Assembly (NCBI GenBank): GCA_002490465.1
Contig: DKUB01000103.1
Coordinates: 1 to 64,000 of the forward strand
DNA length: 64,000 nucleotides
Reading direction: 5' to 3'
Origin: Lachnoclostridium sp. UBA7215
Lineage (GTDB): Bacteria > Bacillota > Clostridia > Lachnospirales > Lachnospiraceae
Shown here: piece by piece, positions 17,037 to 24,974 of the stretch
How positions within the stretch are numbered: the first letter of the stretch is position 1
Layout: the number at the start of each line of letters is the position of its first letter
Notes under the pieces: model-generated
Database searches by the model: none
What the model was told of the DNA's origin: nothing
What the model saw: the letters and a program-made list of their open reading frames with translations, nothing else
Made by a program: the position numbers and the translations under genes

Positions 17037-18026
17037 ATGTTTTCATTTTCAGAAATAGTTGGACACGAGACAATTAAAGAACACCTTCAGACAGCGATTC
17101 GTGAGGAAAAACCATTTCATGCTTATATTTTCCACGGAGATGTGGGTGTCGGCAAAGAGACAATGGCAAAAACATTTGCAGCCGGGCTTATGTGTCAGGG
17201 CGATTCCGAAAAACCGTGCGGGAACTGTGTATCCTGCCATCAGCTGGAATCGGGGAATCATCCGGATGTAATCTGGGTAAAGCGGGAGCGGTCAAGCCTG
17301 GGGGTAGACGAAATCCGGGAACAGCTCTGCAACTCGATGGAAATCAAACCGTTTTCGAGCCCTTATAAAATATATATTGTACAGGAAGCAGAGAAAATGA
17401 CAGAGGCGGCACAGAATGCGCTGCTTAAGACGATAGAGGAGCCACCGGAATACGGTGTTGTGATTCTTTTGACAAGTAATCTCAGCGAGCTTTTGACGAC
17501 CATTCAGTCCCGCTGTCTTACACTGGATTTTCGTCCGCTCACGACAAATGCGGTTGAGGAATATTTGAAGAGCCAGTGTCAGATACCGGATTATCTTGCA
17601 AAAGCCAGTGCGGCATTTGCCCAGGGAAATCTTGGAAAGGCCATGCGATATGCCCGCTCGGAGGATTTTATTGAGAGGAAGGACAGTATCCTGTCCCTGC
17701 TGCGGCGCGTAGAAGACATGACCGTCACGGAAATGCTCGAAGTAATCAAGGAGCTTGGCACACGTGGGGATGAGGTCCGGGATTATATTGATTTGATGGA
17801 ATTATGGTATCGTGATGTTTTGATATTTAAGGCTACCAAAAATATAAATCAGCTGTTTTTTCAGGAAGAATCTTCCTCAATATCTAAAGAGGCTGCAAGG
17901 CGCAGCTATGAAAAAATAGAAGAAATACTGCGGGCATTTGACAAAGCAAAATTCCGGCTCAAAGCAAATGTGAGTTTTGAGGTGGCGATGGAGCTTATGC
18001 TTATGACATTAAAAAATAATGCATAA
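17037..18026 (+). CDS. holB: DNA polymerase III delta-prime subunit
   Basis: Clamp-loader subunit (329 aa). AAA+ fold with a modified P-loop GDVGVGKET (about 35-43) and a zinc-binding set CxxxxxxxxCxxCxxC (CQGDSEKPCGNCVSC, about 58-72). 'AQNALLKTIEEPPEYGVVIL' corresponds to the Walker B/SRC region, and 'TIQSRC' carries the SRC motif. The C-terminal helical domain forms the collar. GGAGG lies upstream of the ATG. The neighbours yaaR and ricT match the conserved Firmicutes order, supporting HolB rather than DnaX. Confidence 0.93.
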   Translation: MFSFSEIVGHETIKEHLQTAIREEKPFHAYIFHGDVGVGKETMAKTFAAGLMCQGDSEKPCGNCVSCHQLESGNHPDVIWVKRERSSLGVDEIREQLCNSMEIKPFSSPYKIYIVQEAEKMTEAAQNALLKTIEEPPEYGVVILLTSNLSELLTTIQSRCLTLDFRPLTTNAVEEYLKSQCQIPDYLAKASAAFAQGNLGKAMRYARSEDFIERKDSILSLLRRVEDMTVTEMLEVIKELGTRGDEVRDYIDLMELWYRDVLIFKATKNINQLFFQEESSSISKEAARRSYEKIEEILRAFDKAKFRLKANVSFEVAMELMLMTLKNNA

Positions 18027-18052
18027 TAATCATTCTTGGAATGGAGGTAACA

Positions 18053-18964
18053 ATGAAGATAATCATTGGAGTACGTTTTCGCCAGGCGGGGAAAGTGTAC
18101 TATTTTGATCCGGGAGATATTATATTTGAACGGGGGCAGCAGGTTATTGTAGAAACCGCCAAAGGCGTTGAGATAGGAACGGTTGTGCTGCCGAACCGTG
18201 AGATGGCAGAAGAAAAAATAGTGGCAGAGCTAAAGGGTATTATCCGGGTTGCCACGGAAGAAGATATAGAGACAGAAAAACAAAACCGTGAAAAAGAAAA
18301 AGAGGCCTTTCAGATTTGCCTGGAAAAAATAGCAAAGCATAATCTGGAAATGAAACTGATAGATGCAGAGTACACCTTTGACAATAACAAGCTGTTATTT
18401 TATTTTACAGCAGATGGACGGATTGATTTCAGGGAGCTGGTTAAAGATTTGGCGAGCGTGTTCCGCACCCGCATTGAGCTGCGGCAGATTGGAGTGCGTG
18501 ACGAGACAAAAATACGCGGCGGGATGGGAATCTGCGGACGCCAGCTCTGCTGCCATAGTTATTTGTCCGAGTTTGCGCCTGTTTCTATTAAAATGGCCAA
18601 AGAACAGCATTTGTCCCTGAACCCGACAAAAATTTCCGGCGTGTGCGGGCGGTTGATGTGCTGCCTGAAAAACGAGGAAGAGGCTTATGAGGATTTAAAC
18701 AGCCGTCTGCCAAATGTGGGCACGAGAGTTCGGACACCGGACGGGCTTTCCGGTGAGGTGCAGAGTGTTAATATCCTCAAGCAGAGGGTGAAAATTGTTG
18801 TGACGCTGGACAATGATGAAAAAGAAGTCCGCGATTATGCAGTGGATGAGCTGAAATTCCAGCGAAGTGCACAGAGGGGGAAAGTGCAGGACAAGCACGA
18901 TAAAGAATTGAAACAGTTAGAGGCCATGGAAAAAAAGGATGGGAAATCAAGACTGGATGGCTGA
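18053..18964 (+). CDS. ricT: PSP1/RicT (YaaT) iron-sulfur regulatory protein
   Basis: Homologue of Bacillus RicT/YaaT (303 aa), part of the RicAFT complex that carries Fe-S clusters and influences RNA processing and developmental decisions. The PSP1 domain spans about 55-140. Cysteine ligands are conserved: 'GGMGICGRQLCCHSYL' and 'VCGRLMCCLKNEEEAY'. The start is ATG 18053 with GGAGG 5 nt upstream, not the upstream ATG at 18041 that overlaps the site. A charged Lys/Asp/Glu tail ends the protein. It overlaps the trmN6 frame by 26 nt. Confidence 0.92.
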   Translation: MKIIIGVRFRQAGKVYYFDPGDIIFERGQQVIVETAKGVEIGTVVLPNREMAEEKIVAELKGIIRVATEEDIETEKQNREKEKEAFQICLEKIAKHNLEMKLIDAEYTFDNNKLLFYFTADGRIDFRELVKDLASVFRTRIELRQIGVRDETKIRGGMGICGRQLCCHSYLSEFAPVSIKMAKEQHLSLNPTKISGVCGRLMCCLKNEEEAYEDLNSRLPNVGTRVRTPDGLSGEVQSVNILKQRVKIVVTLDNDEKEVRDYAVDELKFQRSAQRGKVQDKHDKELKQLEAMEKKDGKSRLDG

Positions 18965-19742
18965 TATAGGAAATAATAATGTAGAAAAAACGGCTGATGT
19001 TTTTCTTCGGCCGGGAGAGCGATTAGATGATTTACAGCGGGACGGGTTGAAGTTGATTCAGAATCCGTCCTGGTTCTGCTTTGGGATGGATGCGGTGCTC
19101 CTCGCCGCATTTGCTCAGGTGAAAGAAGGGGATGAGTGTCTGGATTTAGGCTGTGGGAATGGCGTCATTCCCATTCTTCTTTCCGGACGTACAAATGGTA
19201 GGCATTTTACCGGACTGGAGATTCAGGAGGATGTGGCCGGGATGGCTTCCCGAAGTGTGGATTATAATAAAATTTCCGGCCGGGTAAGCATTGTGTGCGG
19301 GGATTTAAAGGAAGCGGCGGAGCTGTTTGGCGCCTCCGTTTTTGACGTTGTGACCTGTAATCCGCCATATATGTCAGGGACCCACGGTTTAACAGGTGAA
19401 GAAGAGCATAAGACGGTTGCACGCCATGAAATCCGCTGTACGTTGTCTGATGTAATAGAAAGCGCAACGAGACTTCTAAAGCCAGGCGGGCATTTTTTTA
19501 TGGTACATCGTCCGTTCCGGCTGGCAGAGATTATAAGCAAGATGGTTTCCTGCCGGCTTGAGCCAAAGAGGATGCGCCTTGTATATCCGTATGTGGATAA
19601 AGAACCGAATATGGTGTTATTAGAGGGGGTTCGGGGGGGCAATCCGAGGATTTCCGTAGAGGCGCCTCTGATTGTGTATGAAAAAGAGAATGTCTATACG
19701 GAAGAAATAAGAAAATTGTACGAGATGTGTGACCGGAAATGA
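18939..19742 (+). CDS. trmN6: tRNA1(Val) (adenine-N6)-methyltransferase
   Basis: SAM-dependent methyltransferase (267 aa from 18939; ATG 18957 is an alternative start) of the TrmN6/YabB family that makes m6A37 in tRNA1-Val. SAM motif I is 'CLDLGCGNGVIPILLS' and the catalytic adenine-N6 motif is CNPPY. The N-terminal phrase 'DDLQRDGLKLIQNP' followed by 'FGMDAVLLA' is a family mark. It overlaps ricT and is followed by rsmI after 12 bp, as in Bacillus (yabB-yazA-rsmI), though the GIY-YIG gene yazA is absent here. Confidence 0.9.
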   Translation: MGNQDWMADIGNNNVEKTADVFLRPGERLDDLQRDGLKLIQNPSWFCFGMDAVLLAAFAQVKEGDECLDLGCGNGVIPILLSGRTNGRHFTGLEIQEDVAGMASRSVDYNKISGRVSIVCGDLKEAAELFGASVFDVVTCNPPYMSGTHGLTGEEEHKTVARHEIRCTLSDVIESATRLLKPGGHFFMVHRPFRLAEIISKMVSCRLEPKRMRLVYPYVDKEPNMVLLEGVRGGNPRISVEAPLIVYEKENVYTEEIRKLYEMCDRK

Positions 19743-19754
19743 GGTGAGGGAATC

Positions 19755-20594
19755 ATGGCAGGAATGCTTTATTTGTGTGCAACGCCAATTGGCAATCTTG
19801 AGGATATTACTTTGCGGGTGCTGCGCACATTGAAAGAAGCGGATATTATTGCTGCTGAGGATACGAGACAAACGCGAAAACTTTTAAACCATTACGAGAT
19901 AAAAACACCCCTCACGAGTTACCATGAGCATAATAAATATGAGAAGACACCAGTGCTAGTCGGGCGGTTATTAGCGGGAGAGAATATAGCCCTGGTGACA
20001 GATGCCGGGACACCTGCCATATCTGACCCGGGGGAAGAGCTTGTGCGGGCCTGCTATGATGCCGGGATTGCAGTGACTTCACTGCCGGGCGCCGCTGCTG
20101 TCATTACGGCGCTCACGTTGTCTGGAATGAAAGCGAGGCGTTTTACCTATGAGGGATTTCTGCCGACGGACAAAAAAGAGAGGCCCGCTGTGCTGCAAAG
20201 ACTTGCAGGGACAACATGTACAACGGTTTTTTATGAAGCACCGCACCGGCTGTTAAAAACACTTCAGTTGTTTTTGGAGACTGTAGGGGGAGAGCGGAGG
20301 ATTGCCGTCTGTAAAGAACTTACGAAAAAACATGAAGCGGCACTGCATGGAACTCTGCAGGAAATCGTTGATTATTTTTCGGAACACGAGCCACGGGGAG
20401 AGTTTGTAATCATTCTGGAAGGGGCGGATGCAAAGGCAATTTTACAGGAGGAGCGGGAACGGTGGTGCGCACTTTCTTTAGAGGAACATATGGAGCATTA
20501 TCTGTCGCAGGGCATGCCCAAAAAAGATGCGATGAAACAGGTTGCTACTGACCGGGGTGTGTCAAAACGGGATGTGTATAACGCATTGCTGTAA
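19755..20594 (+). CDS. rsmI: 16S rRNA (cytidine-1402 2'-O)-methyltransferase
   Basis: RsmI (279 aa) adds the 2'-O-methyl group at C1402 of 16S rRNA in the decoding centre. The tetrapyrrole-methylase fold shows 'LYLCATPIGNLEDITLRVLR' at the N-terminus, 'AAEDTRQTRKLL', 'LVTDAGTPAISDPG' and 'FVIILEGA'. Length is typical. AGGTGAGG precedes the ATG. It is the last gene of the run; two hairpins follow the stop. Confidence 0.95.
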   Translation: MAGMLYLCATPIGNLEDITLRVLRTLKEADIIAAEDTRQTRKLLNHYEIKTPLTSYHEHNKYEKTPVLVGRLLAGENIALVTDAGTPAISDPGEELVRACYDAGIAVTSLPGAAAVITALTLSGMKARRFTYEGFLPTDKKERPAVLQRLAGTTCTTVFYEAPHRLLKTLQLFLETVGGERRIAVCKELTKKHEAALHGTLQEIVDYFSEHEPRGEFVIILEGADAKAILQEERERWCALSLEEHMEHYLSQGMPKKDAMKQVATDRGVSKRDVYNALL

Positions 20595-20595
20595 T

Positions 20596-20648
20596 AAGGT
20601 GCGGCTGAAAACCGCGCACCTTTAAAGAATCCGCAAAGCGGATTCTTT
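20596..20648 (+). terminator. Double hairpin after rsmI
   Basis: AAGGTGCG (20596-20603) pairs with CGCACCTT (20615-20622). Then AAAGAATCCGC (20624-20634) pairs perfectly with GCGGATTCTTT (20638-20648) around a 3-nt loop. The U-tract is short (TTT). Probably terminates the rsmI operon. Confidence 0.6.
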
Positions 20649-20681
20649 GCTCCGCATAAATGGAATTTCTCTGTCAAATCG

Positions 20682-20716
20682 AAAAACAGCGAATGCCGGG
20701 GGAGGCATCCGCTGTT
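20682..20716 (-). terminator. Intrinsic terminator of the AbrB-type gene
   Basis: On the minus strand a 13-bp stem (20704-20716 with 20685-20697, one mismatch) is followed by a T-run (complement of A 20682-20686). It lies about 44 nt past the stop of the minus-strand regulator gene. Confidence 0.7.
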
Positions 20717-20759
20717 TCAAATAATATATGTACAGCTGCAACTGTATTGTCCTGTGAAA

Positions 20760-21017
20760 TTATATCAAACCAGTTAATTTTGCCATTTTTTTAATAGAAT
20801 CCTTCGATACAAGTTTTCCTTCAAATTCAATCAAATCTTTTGTTGAGCCGGTAAAAATGTCTGCCGGTTCTGAGTGTTTTTTAAGGATAATTTTGTCTTC
20901 TTCCGTGTATATTTCTAAAATTTCGCGTTCAGAGAAGCCAAAAGCTTTCCGGAGTTCCTTTGGAAGAGTAATGCGCCCGACGGAATCAAGCTGCCTCGCG
21001 ATGCCTGTATTTTTCAT
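20760..21017 (-). CDS. AbrB/SpoVT-type transition-state regulator
   Basis: Small DNA-binding protein (85 aa) with a swapped-hairpin AbrB domain at the N-terminus: 'GIARQLDSVGRITLPKELRK' and 'EILEIYTEEDKIILKKH'. The short C-terminal part (about 50-85) differs from AbrB of Bacillus and lacks its cysteine. AbrB also ends the homologous gene run in Bacillus, where it is likewise divergently placed, which supports the synteny. A strong GGAG lies before the ATG. Targets are unknown. Confidence 0.85.
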   Translation of the reverse strand: MKNTGIARQLDSVGRITLPKELRKAFGFSEREILEIYTEEDKIILKKHSEPADIFTGSTKDLIEFEGKLVSKDSIKKMAKLTGLI

Positions 21018-21182
21018 GTCAATACTCCTTTGCCCTTATGTAGTTTGTTTTTATGATAATACCACTTTCCTATCTATTAGTCAACTGAATCATCATATAA
21101 TTTTGAATAAGATGCTTTATTTTTTTGTGAAAAGGTGATAAAATTATAGTGATTAGCCTTGCATTAGAAAGGAGCGGAAAAC

Positions 21183-22067
21183 ATGAAAAGAATTTTAGCA
21201 GTTTTTTTAATACTTGCGTTAGCTGCAAGCAGCGTTCCGCCATTAAAAGGGACGGCCAAAACAGTGATTTATCCAACAAATGCGGATGGCACGGCGATTA
21301 AGGATTCAAACCAGTGCGTTATTGATTATTCCAATGCCCAGGACGGTTATGTCATGGTAAAATACAAAGAGAGTACCAAAAAAACTATTAAGGCACAGGT
21401 TGAGACCCCTACAAACAACAAATATACTTATACACTCAGGCACTCAGCCTATGAGGTGCTGCCACTGACGGAGGGAAACGGTTCCTATAAAATAACGGTA
21501 TACTTAAATGTATCAGGAAACAGCTATGCAACAGTAGTGTCAGAGACTATAGATGTGAAGCTCTCGGATCAGTTTGCTCCCTATATACGGCCAAATCAGT
21601 ATGTAAATTATAAAGCATCGACAAAAGTGGTGAAAAAAGCAGCTTCTATTACAAAATCCGCAAAGACGGATATTGCCAAGGTGAAAAAAGTTTATAATTA
21701 TGTGATAAAAAATTATAAATATGACAAGAAAAAAGCGAAGACGGTAAAAAATGATTATCTGCCGGACTTGAACCAAATTTATAAAAAGAAAAAAGGAATC
21801 TGTTTTGATTATGCGGCAGTTATGACAGCGATGCTCAGAAGCCAGGGTGTTCCGACAAAGCTTGTTATTGGATATACCGGTTCGGTATATCATGCATGGG
21901 TAAACGTATACTCCAAGAAAAAGGGATGGATAACAGGAGCCATTTACTTTAACGGAAAAAAATGGAAATTGATGGATCCAACCTATGCATCCACCGCAAA
22001 GTCAAGTAAATCCATTATGAAATATATTGGAAATGCAAAAAATTATAAAGCGAAATACAGCTACTAG
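21183..22067 (+). CDS. Secreted transglutaminase-like protein
   Basis: Exported protein (294 aa) with a signal peptide (about 1-22) and a C-terminal transglutaminase-like domain. The catalytic triad is visible as C in KKGICFDYAAVM, H in YHAWVNVY and D in KLMDPTYA. The N-terminal half is beta-rich, Lys/Thr-rich. Substrate may be a cell-wall or surface protein; crosslinking versus proteolysis cannot be told. GGAG lies 8 nt before the ATG. It precedes the pilus-type operon by 78 bp, but a link to it is not shown. Confidence 0.85.
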   Translation: MKRILAVFLILALAASSVPPLKGTAKTVIYPTNADGTAIKDSNQCVIDYSNAQDGYVMVKYKESTKKTIKAQVETPTNNKYTYTLRHSAYEVLPLTEGNGSYKITVYLNVSGNSYATVVSETIDVKLSDQFAPYIRPNQYVNYKASTKVVKKAASITKSAKTDIAKVKKVYNYVIKNYKYDKKKAKTVKNDYLPDLNQIYKKKKGICFDYAAVMTAMLRSQGVPTKLVIGYTGSVYHAWVNVYSKKKGWITGAIYFNGKKWKLMDPTYASTAKSSKSIMKYIGNAKNYKAKYSY

Positions 22068-22145
22068 ATTCAGGGGCAAAATATTTTTGTTCTCAATATC
22101 ATTAAATCATTAAAAGGATTTTACAAGCAGTAAGGGAGTCAGGAC

Positions 22146-23192
22146 ATGAAAAAACGAATGCTAAGTAACGAATATATTTCCTCCTTTTGTCTGGAAATGT
22201 CTCTGTTAATGCATGCGGGAATCGGCACGGAGGACGGATTGTACCTTCTTTTGGAGGACGAGACCGGACGGGGGCAGAAAAAGATGTTACAGGCGCTGGC
22301 AGATATGGTTTCCGAGGGGCGTCCGTTTTCAGAGGCTCTGCGGGAAGTTGGGGTATTTCCTAAATATGTCAGTGATATGGTAGAGACAGGGGAACAGTCG
22401 GGAAGGCTGGAACAGTCGTTCCAGTCTCTTTCCACGTATTATGACAGGCAGTCGCAGTTATCTGCCCAGATTCGAAGCGCATTGATGTATCCGGTTATCC
22501 TTCTTATTTTGATGCTGGTAATCATTGTTGTGCTTTTAGTAAAAGTGCTCCCGGTCTTTAACCAGGTCTATGAGCAGTTGGGGGGCAGTTTGAGTGGCAC
22601 GGCGCAGATTCTTCTGAACATAGGAGATGTATTAGGCGGCATGATGCCGGTACTGTGTGTTGCTCTTGGGGTAATTGTCCTGTTGGGAGCGCTGATAGCA
22701 AGCAGCTCTGTGATACGCGGGGCAGTGCTCGGTTTATATAAAAAAATATTTGGTGATATTGGGATTACAAGGCAGCTCAGCGAAGCGCGTTTTGCTGCGG
22801 CAATGTCTATGGGAATGATGAGTGGTTTAAATACAGAGGAGGCTTTCCGGACAGCCATGTTGTTTCAGAGCCCGACAAAGCGGGCAAAAAAGCGTTATGA
22901 TAAATGCCTTGAGATGTTAGAAATGGGAGAGCCGCTTGCGGATTGTTTTAAACAGAACCGGATATTGGATGCCTCTTACTGCCGGATACTGGATTTGGGG
23001 GCAAAGAGCGGTACATCAGATACAGCGATGGAAGAAATTGCAAGACGTATGGATGACAGTGCGCAGATATCGATTGAGCGTAAAGTAGGTAAAATTGAGC
23101 CTACCATAGTCATTATTACCTCCGCTCTTGTAGGGATTATTTTGATTGCCGTTATGCTTCCGCTGATACATATAATGTCAACTATTGGTTAG
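22146..23192 (+). CDS. pilC: PilC/GspF-type inner-membrane platform protein
   Basis: Type II secretion system F domain protein (348 aa), the integral membrane platform of type IV pilus and T2SS machines. Two F domains are recognisable, each ending in TM helices ('LMYPVILLILMLVIIVVLLV' at about 117-136; the C-terminal 'IVIITSALVGIILIAVMLPL'). The family usually carries about 400 aa; the N-terminal tail is short here. It is the first gene of a seven-gene operon with small membrane-anchored proteins and a PilT-like ATPase. Confidence 0.9.
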   Translation: MKKRMLSNEYISSFCLEMSLLMHAGIGTEDGLYLLLEDETGRGQKKMLQALADMVSEGRPFSEALREVGVFPKYVSDMVETGEQSGRLEQSFQSLSTYYDRQSQLSAQIRSALMYPVILLILMLVIIVVLLVKVLPVFNQVYEQLGGSLSGTAQILLNIGDVLGGMMPVLCVALGVIVLLGALIASSSVIRGAVLGLYKKIFGDIGITRQLSEARFAAAMSMGMMSGLNTEEAFRTAMLFQSPTKRAKKRYDKCLEMLEMGEPLADCFKQNRILDASYCRILDLGAKSGTSDTAMEEIARRMDDSAQISIERKVGKIEPTIVIITSALVGIILIAVMLPLIHIMSTIG

Positions 23193-23221
23193 TCTTCATA
23201 ATTGAAAGGATGAGAGGGCAA

Positions 23222-23539
23222 ATGAAACGGGAGATAAATTTTACACCAGTCAAGTTGGCTCTATTAATTGCTGTTATGGTTTTAGCGGTATTCTGCCTTT
23301 ACAAAGGTGTGCAGAAAATGGAAAAAGGGCAGCAGGCAGAAAGTGTGAAACAGTTGGACAGCTCAATCCGCAAAGCCGTCCTTACCTGCTATGCAACCGA
23401 GGGGGTTTATCCGCCCACAGTGGATTATTTGAAACAAAACTATGGCATTCAGATAGATGAAGAACGGTTTGCCGTTTTTTATGAGGTATTCGGTGACAAT
23501 ATAATGCCGGAAATTACAATAGTGGAAAAACAGGAGTAA
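23222..23539 (+). CDS. Small membrane-anchored pilus-operon protein
   Basis: No family recognised (105 aa from ATG 23222, which has GAGAGGGC upstream; 23210 is an alternative). One N-terminal TM segment (about 10-27), then a short extracytoplasmic domain with 'CYATEGVYPPTVDYLKQNYG', a phrase seen in type IV pilin-like subunits. The classic prepilin G|xxxxE cleavage site is missing. It probably is a minor pilin-like component of the PilC/PilT operon. Confidence 0.65.
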   Translation: MKREINFTPVKLALLIAVMVLAVFCLYKGVQKMEKGQQAESVKQLDSSIRKAVLTCYATEGVYPPTVDYLKQNYGIQIDEERFAVFYEVFGDNIMPEITIVEKQE

Positions 23540-23556
23540 AGGGGTATGAGCCTTCA

Positions 23557-24066
23557 ATGAAAATGAAACTTCCGAAACATAATATGGATGGCGTCTTTAT
23601 TCTGCTGCTTTTTGCCGTGTTTGCTATTACCGTTGTATCGGTGCTTGCTCTTGGTGCTACCAGTTACAAAAATTTGGTACAGCGGGATGATGATGCCTAT
23701 AACAGGCGGATTATTACGTCCTATGTGACAGCAAAAATTCGTAACCATGACGAAAACGGCGCTGTGGTCGCCGGGGGTTTTACAACGCCGCAGGAAAAGG
23801 ATGGCATAGAGACTCTGCATTTTTATCAGATGATCGATGAGGAGAGATTTGACCTTCGCATTTATTTTTATAATGGATATATTTATGAGCTGTTTACACT
23901 TGCAGATAATGAGATTGAGCCGGAGGCCGGGAATCCAATAATGGAGGCACAGGGGTTGTCTTTTGAACAGACAGGCTCTCTGATCCGCATAACGGCTATA
24001 GATGCGAAAGGCAGGAAAGGGACGGCGGCAGCAGCCATCCGAAGCAGCGGGGAGGTGGCACCGTGA
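23557..24066 (+). CDS. DUF4860-like membrane-anchored protein
   Basis: 169 aa with one N-terminal TM helix (about 11-32, 'GVFILLLFAVFAITVVSVLA') and an extracytoplasmic beta-rich domain (about 40-160). It resembles DUF4860 proteins that accompany pilus genes in Lachnospiraceae; I am moderately sure of that from memory. The stop overlaps the next start by 4 nt. It is probably a minor pilin-like or scaffold subunit. Confidence 0.65.
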   Translation: MKMKLPKHNMDGVFILLLFAVFAITVVSVLALGATSYKNLVQRDDDAYNRRIITSYVTAKIRNHDENGAVVAGGFTTPQEKDGIETLHFYQMIDEERFDLRIYFYNGYIYELFTLADNEIEPEAGNPIMEAQGLSFEQTGSLIRITAIDAKGRKGTAAAAIRSSGEVAP

Positions 24067-24458
24067 GTTATCAGAGAAGCAAGGCTCCGCTGGCCCTGAT
24101 GGAGCAGATTATTATGATTCTGGTATTTGCGCTTGCGGCGGCAGTCTGCCTTCAGGCATTTGTCTATTCAGATACACTGTCAAAACAGGGAGAACTCCGT
24201 GACCTGGCTGTAATGCGGGCCCAGGAGATGGCTGAATACTGTAAGGCAGAGCAGGGAGATTTAGAGAAGATCGGAGTGATGCTTGGGGCTAAGCGAACAA
24301 ATGACGGCCTTGAGGCAGATTATCCGGAGGATAATATACGTGTGGTATTAAATATCATGGAGTCAGGTGATTACATAGAAAAAGCAAAAATATCCGTAGT
24401 GGCTGCGGGTGGGGACGAAATATTCTGCATACCGGTTTCCTGGCAAAAGTGTGAATGA
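24063..24458 (+). CDS. Pseudopilin-like protein
   Basis: 131 aa. The N-terminus 'KAPLALMEQIIMILVFAL' is a hydrophobic helix with a Glu near its start, as in pseudopilins after cleavage, though the preceding residue is Pro/Ala rather than Gly. A soluble part follows with two Cys (24 and 53) plus others near the end. It starts with a 4-nt overlap with the previous gene, so it is translationally coupled. The stop codon lies within a perfect palindrome (24449-24475). Confidence 0.65.
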   Translation: MSYQRSKAPLALMEQIIMILVFALAAAVCLQAFVYSDTLSKQGELRDLAVMRAQEMAEYCKAEQGDLEKIGVMLGAKRTNDGLEADYPEDNIRVVLNIMESGDYIEKAKISVVAAGGDEIFCIPVSWQKCE

Positions 24459-24504
24459 ACACCGTTCATTCACACGACAAGTTTGTGCTGCGAGCAGCGC
24501 AAAC
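24449..24504 (+). repeat. Two-part palindrome element (REP-like), copy 1
   Basis: Part B: GTGTGAATGAAC (24449-24460) / GTTCATTCACAC (24464-24475), perfect 12-bp stem with loop ACC. Then five bases (GACAA). Part A: a 24-bp imperfect palindrome at 24481-24504 beginning GTTTG and ending CAAAC, followed by ATTG. The same B-5 nt-A-ATTG order recurs on the minus strand at 54969-54913. It lies between two pilus-operon genes and covers a stop codon. Confidence 0.75.
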
Positions 24505-24538
24505 ATTGACAAAAAACATTAAAAAGGAGTGGGGAAGT

Positions 24539-24955
24539 GTGAGTAAAAAGAGAAAAATGTCGTTCACAACTGTGGGCGGAAGCTCTATATTGACAATATT
24601 TGCGGTTTTGTGTTTTATTGTTTTTGCCCTGCTCTCTCTTTCTACGGCGAAAGCTGACAGCGATTTGGCTGAACGGTCAGTATATGCTGTGAGTGAATAT
24701 TATGAGGCGGACGCCGAGGCGGAGAATATTCTGGCAGAATTGCGGAAAGGTGAGCTGCCGGAGGGAGTAACAGACGAGGGCGGCGGGAAATTTTCCTATG
24801 CCTGTCCGATTGATGATAACCAGAAGCTGATGGTGACCGTGCAGCTTTCTGGTAATAGCTATAAAATTTTGCGCTGGCAGAAAGAGTATACCGGAGAATG
24901 GAAATCGGATGATACTATTGAGGTATGGGGCGGCGGCACTGAAATAACGGAATAA
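24539..24955 (+). CDS. Small membrane-anchored pilus-operon protein
   Basis: 138 aa from GTG 24539 with GGAG upstream. An open frame from ATG 24455 would add 28 residues encoded by the palindrome element, which look non-native. One TM helix (about 10-35, 'SILTIFAVLCFIVFALLSL') is followed by a small extracytoplasmic domain. No family recognised; the layout is again that of a minor pilin-like subunit. The PilT-like gene follows after 19 bp. Confidence 0.6.
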   Translation: MSKKRKMSFTTVGGSSILTIFAVLCFIVFALLSLSTAKADSDLAERSVYAVSEYYEADAEAENILAELRKGELPEGVTDEGGGKFSYACPIDDNQKLMVTVQLSGNSYKILRWQKEYTGEWKSDDTIEVWGGGTEITE

Positions 24956-24974
24956 CGGAAAGGAGAAGTACACG

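Noticed and set aside
24455..24538. N-terminal extension of the fourth small pilus-operon protein
   Set aside because: The 28 codons are the palindrome element itself, and a GTG with a nearby GGAG starts a normal membrane-anchored protein at 24539.
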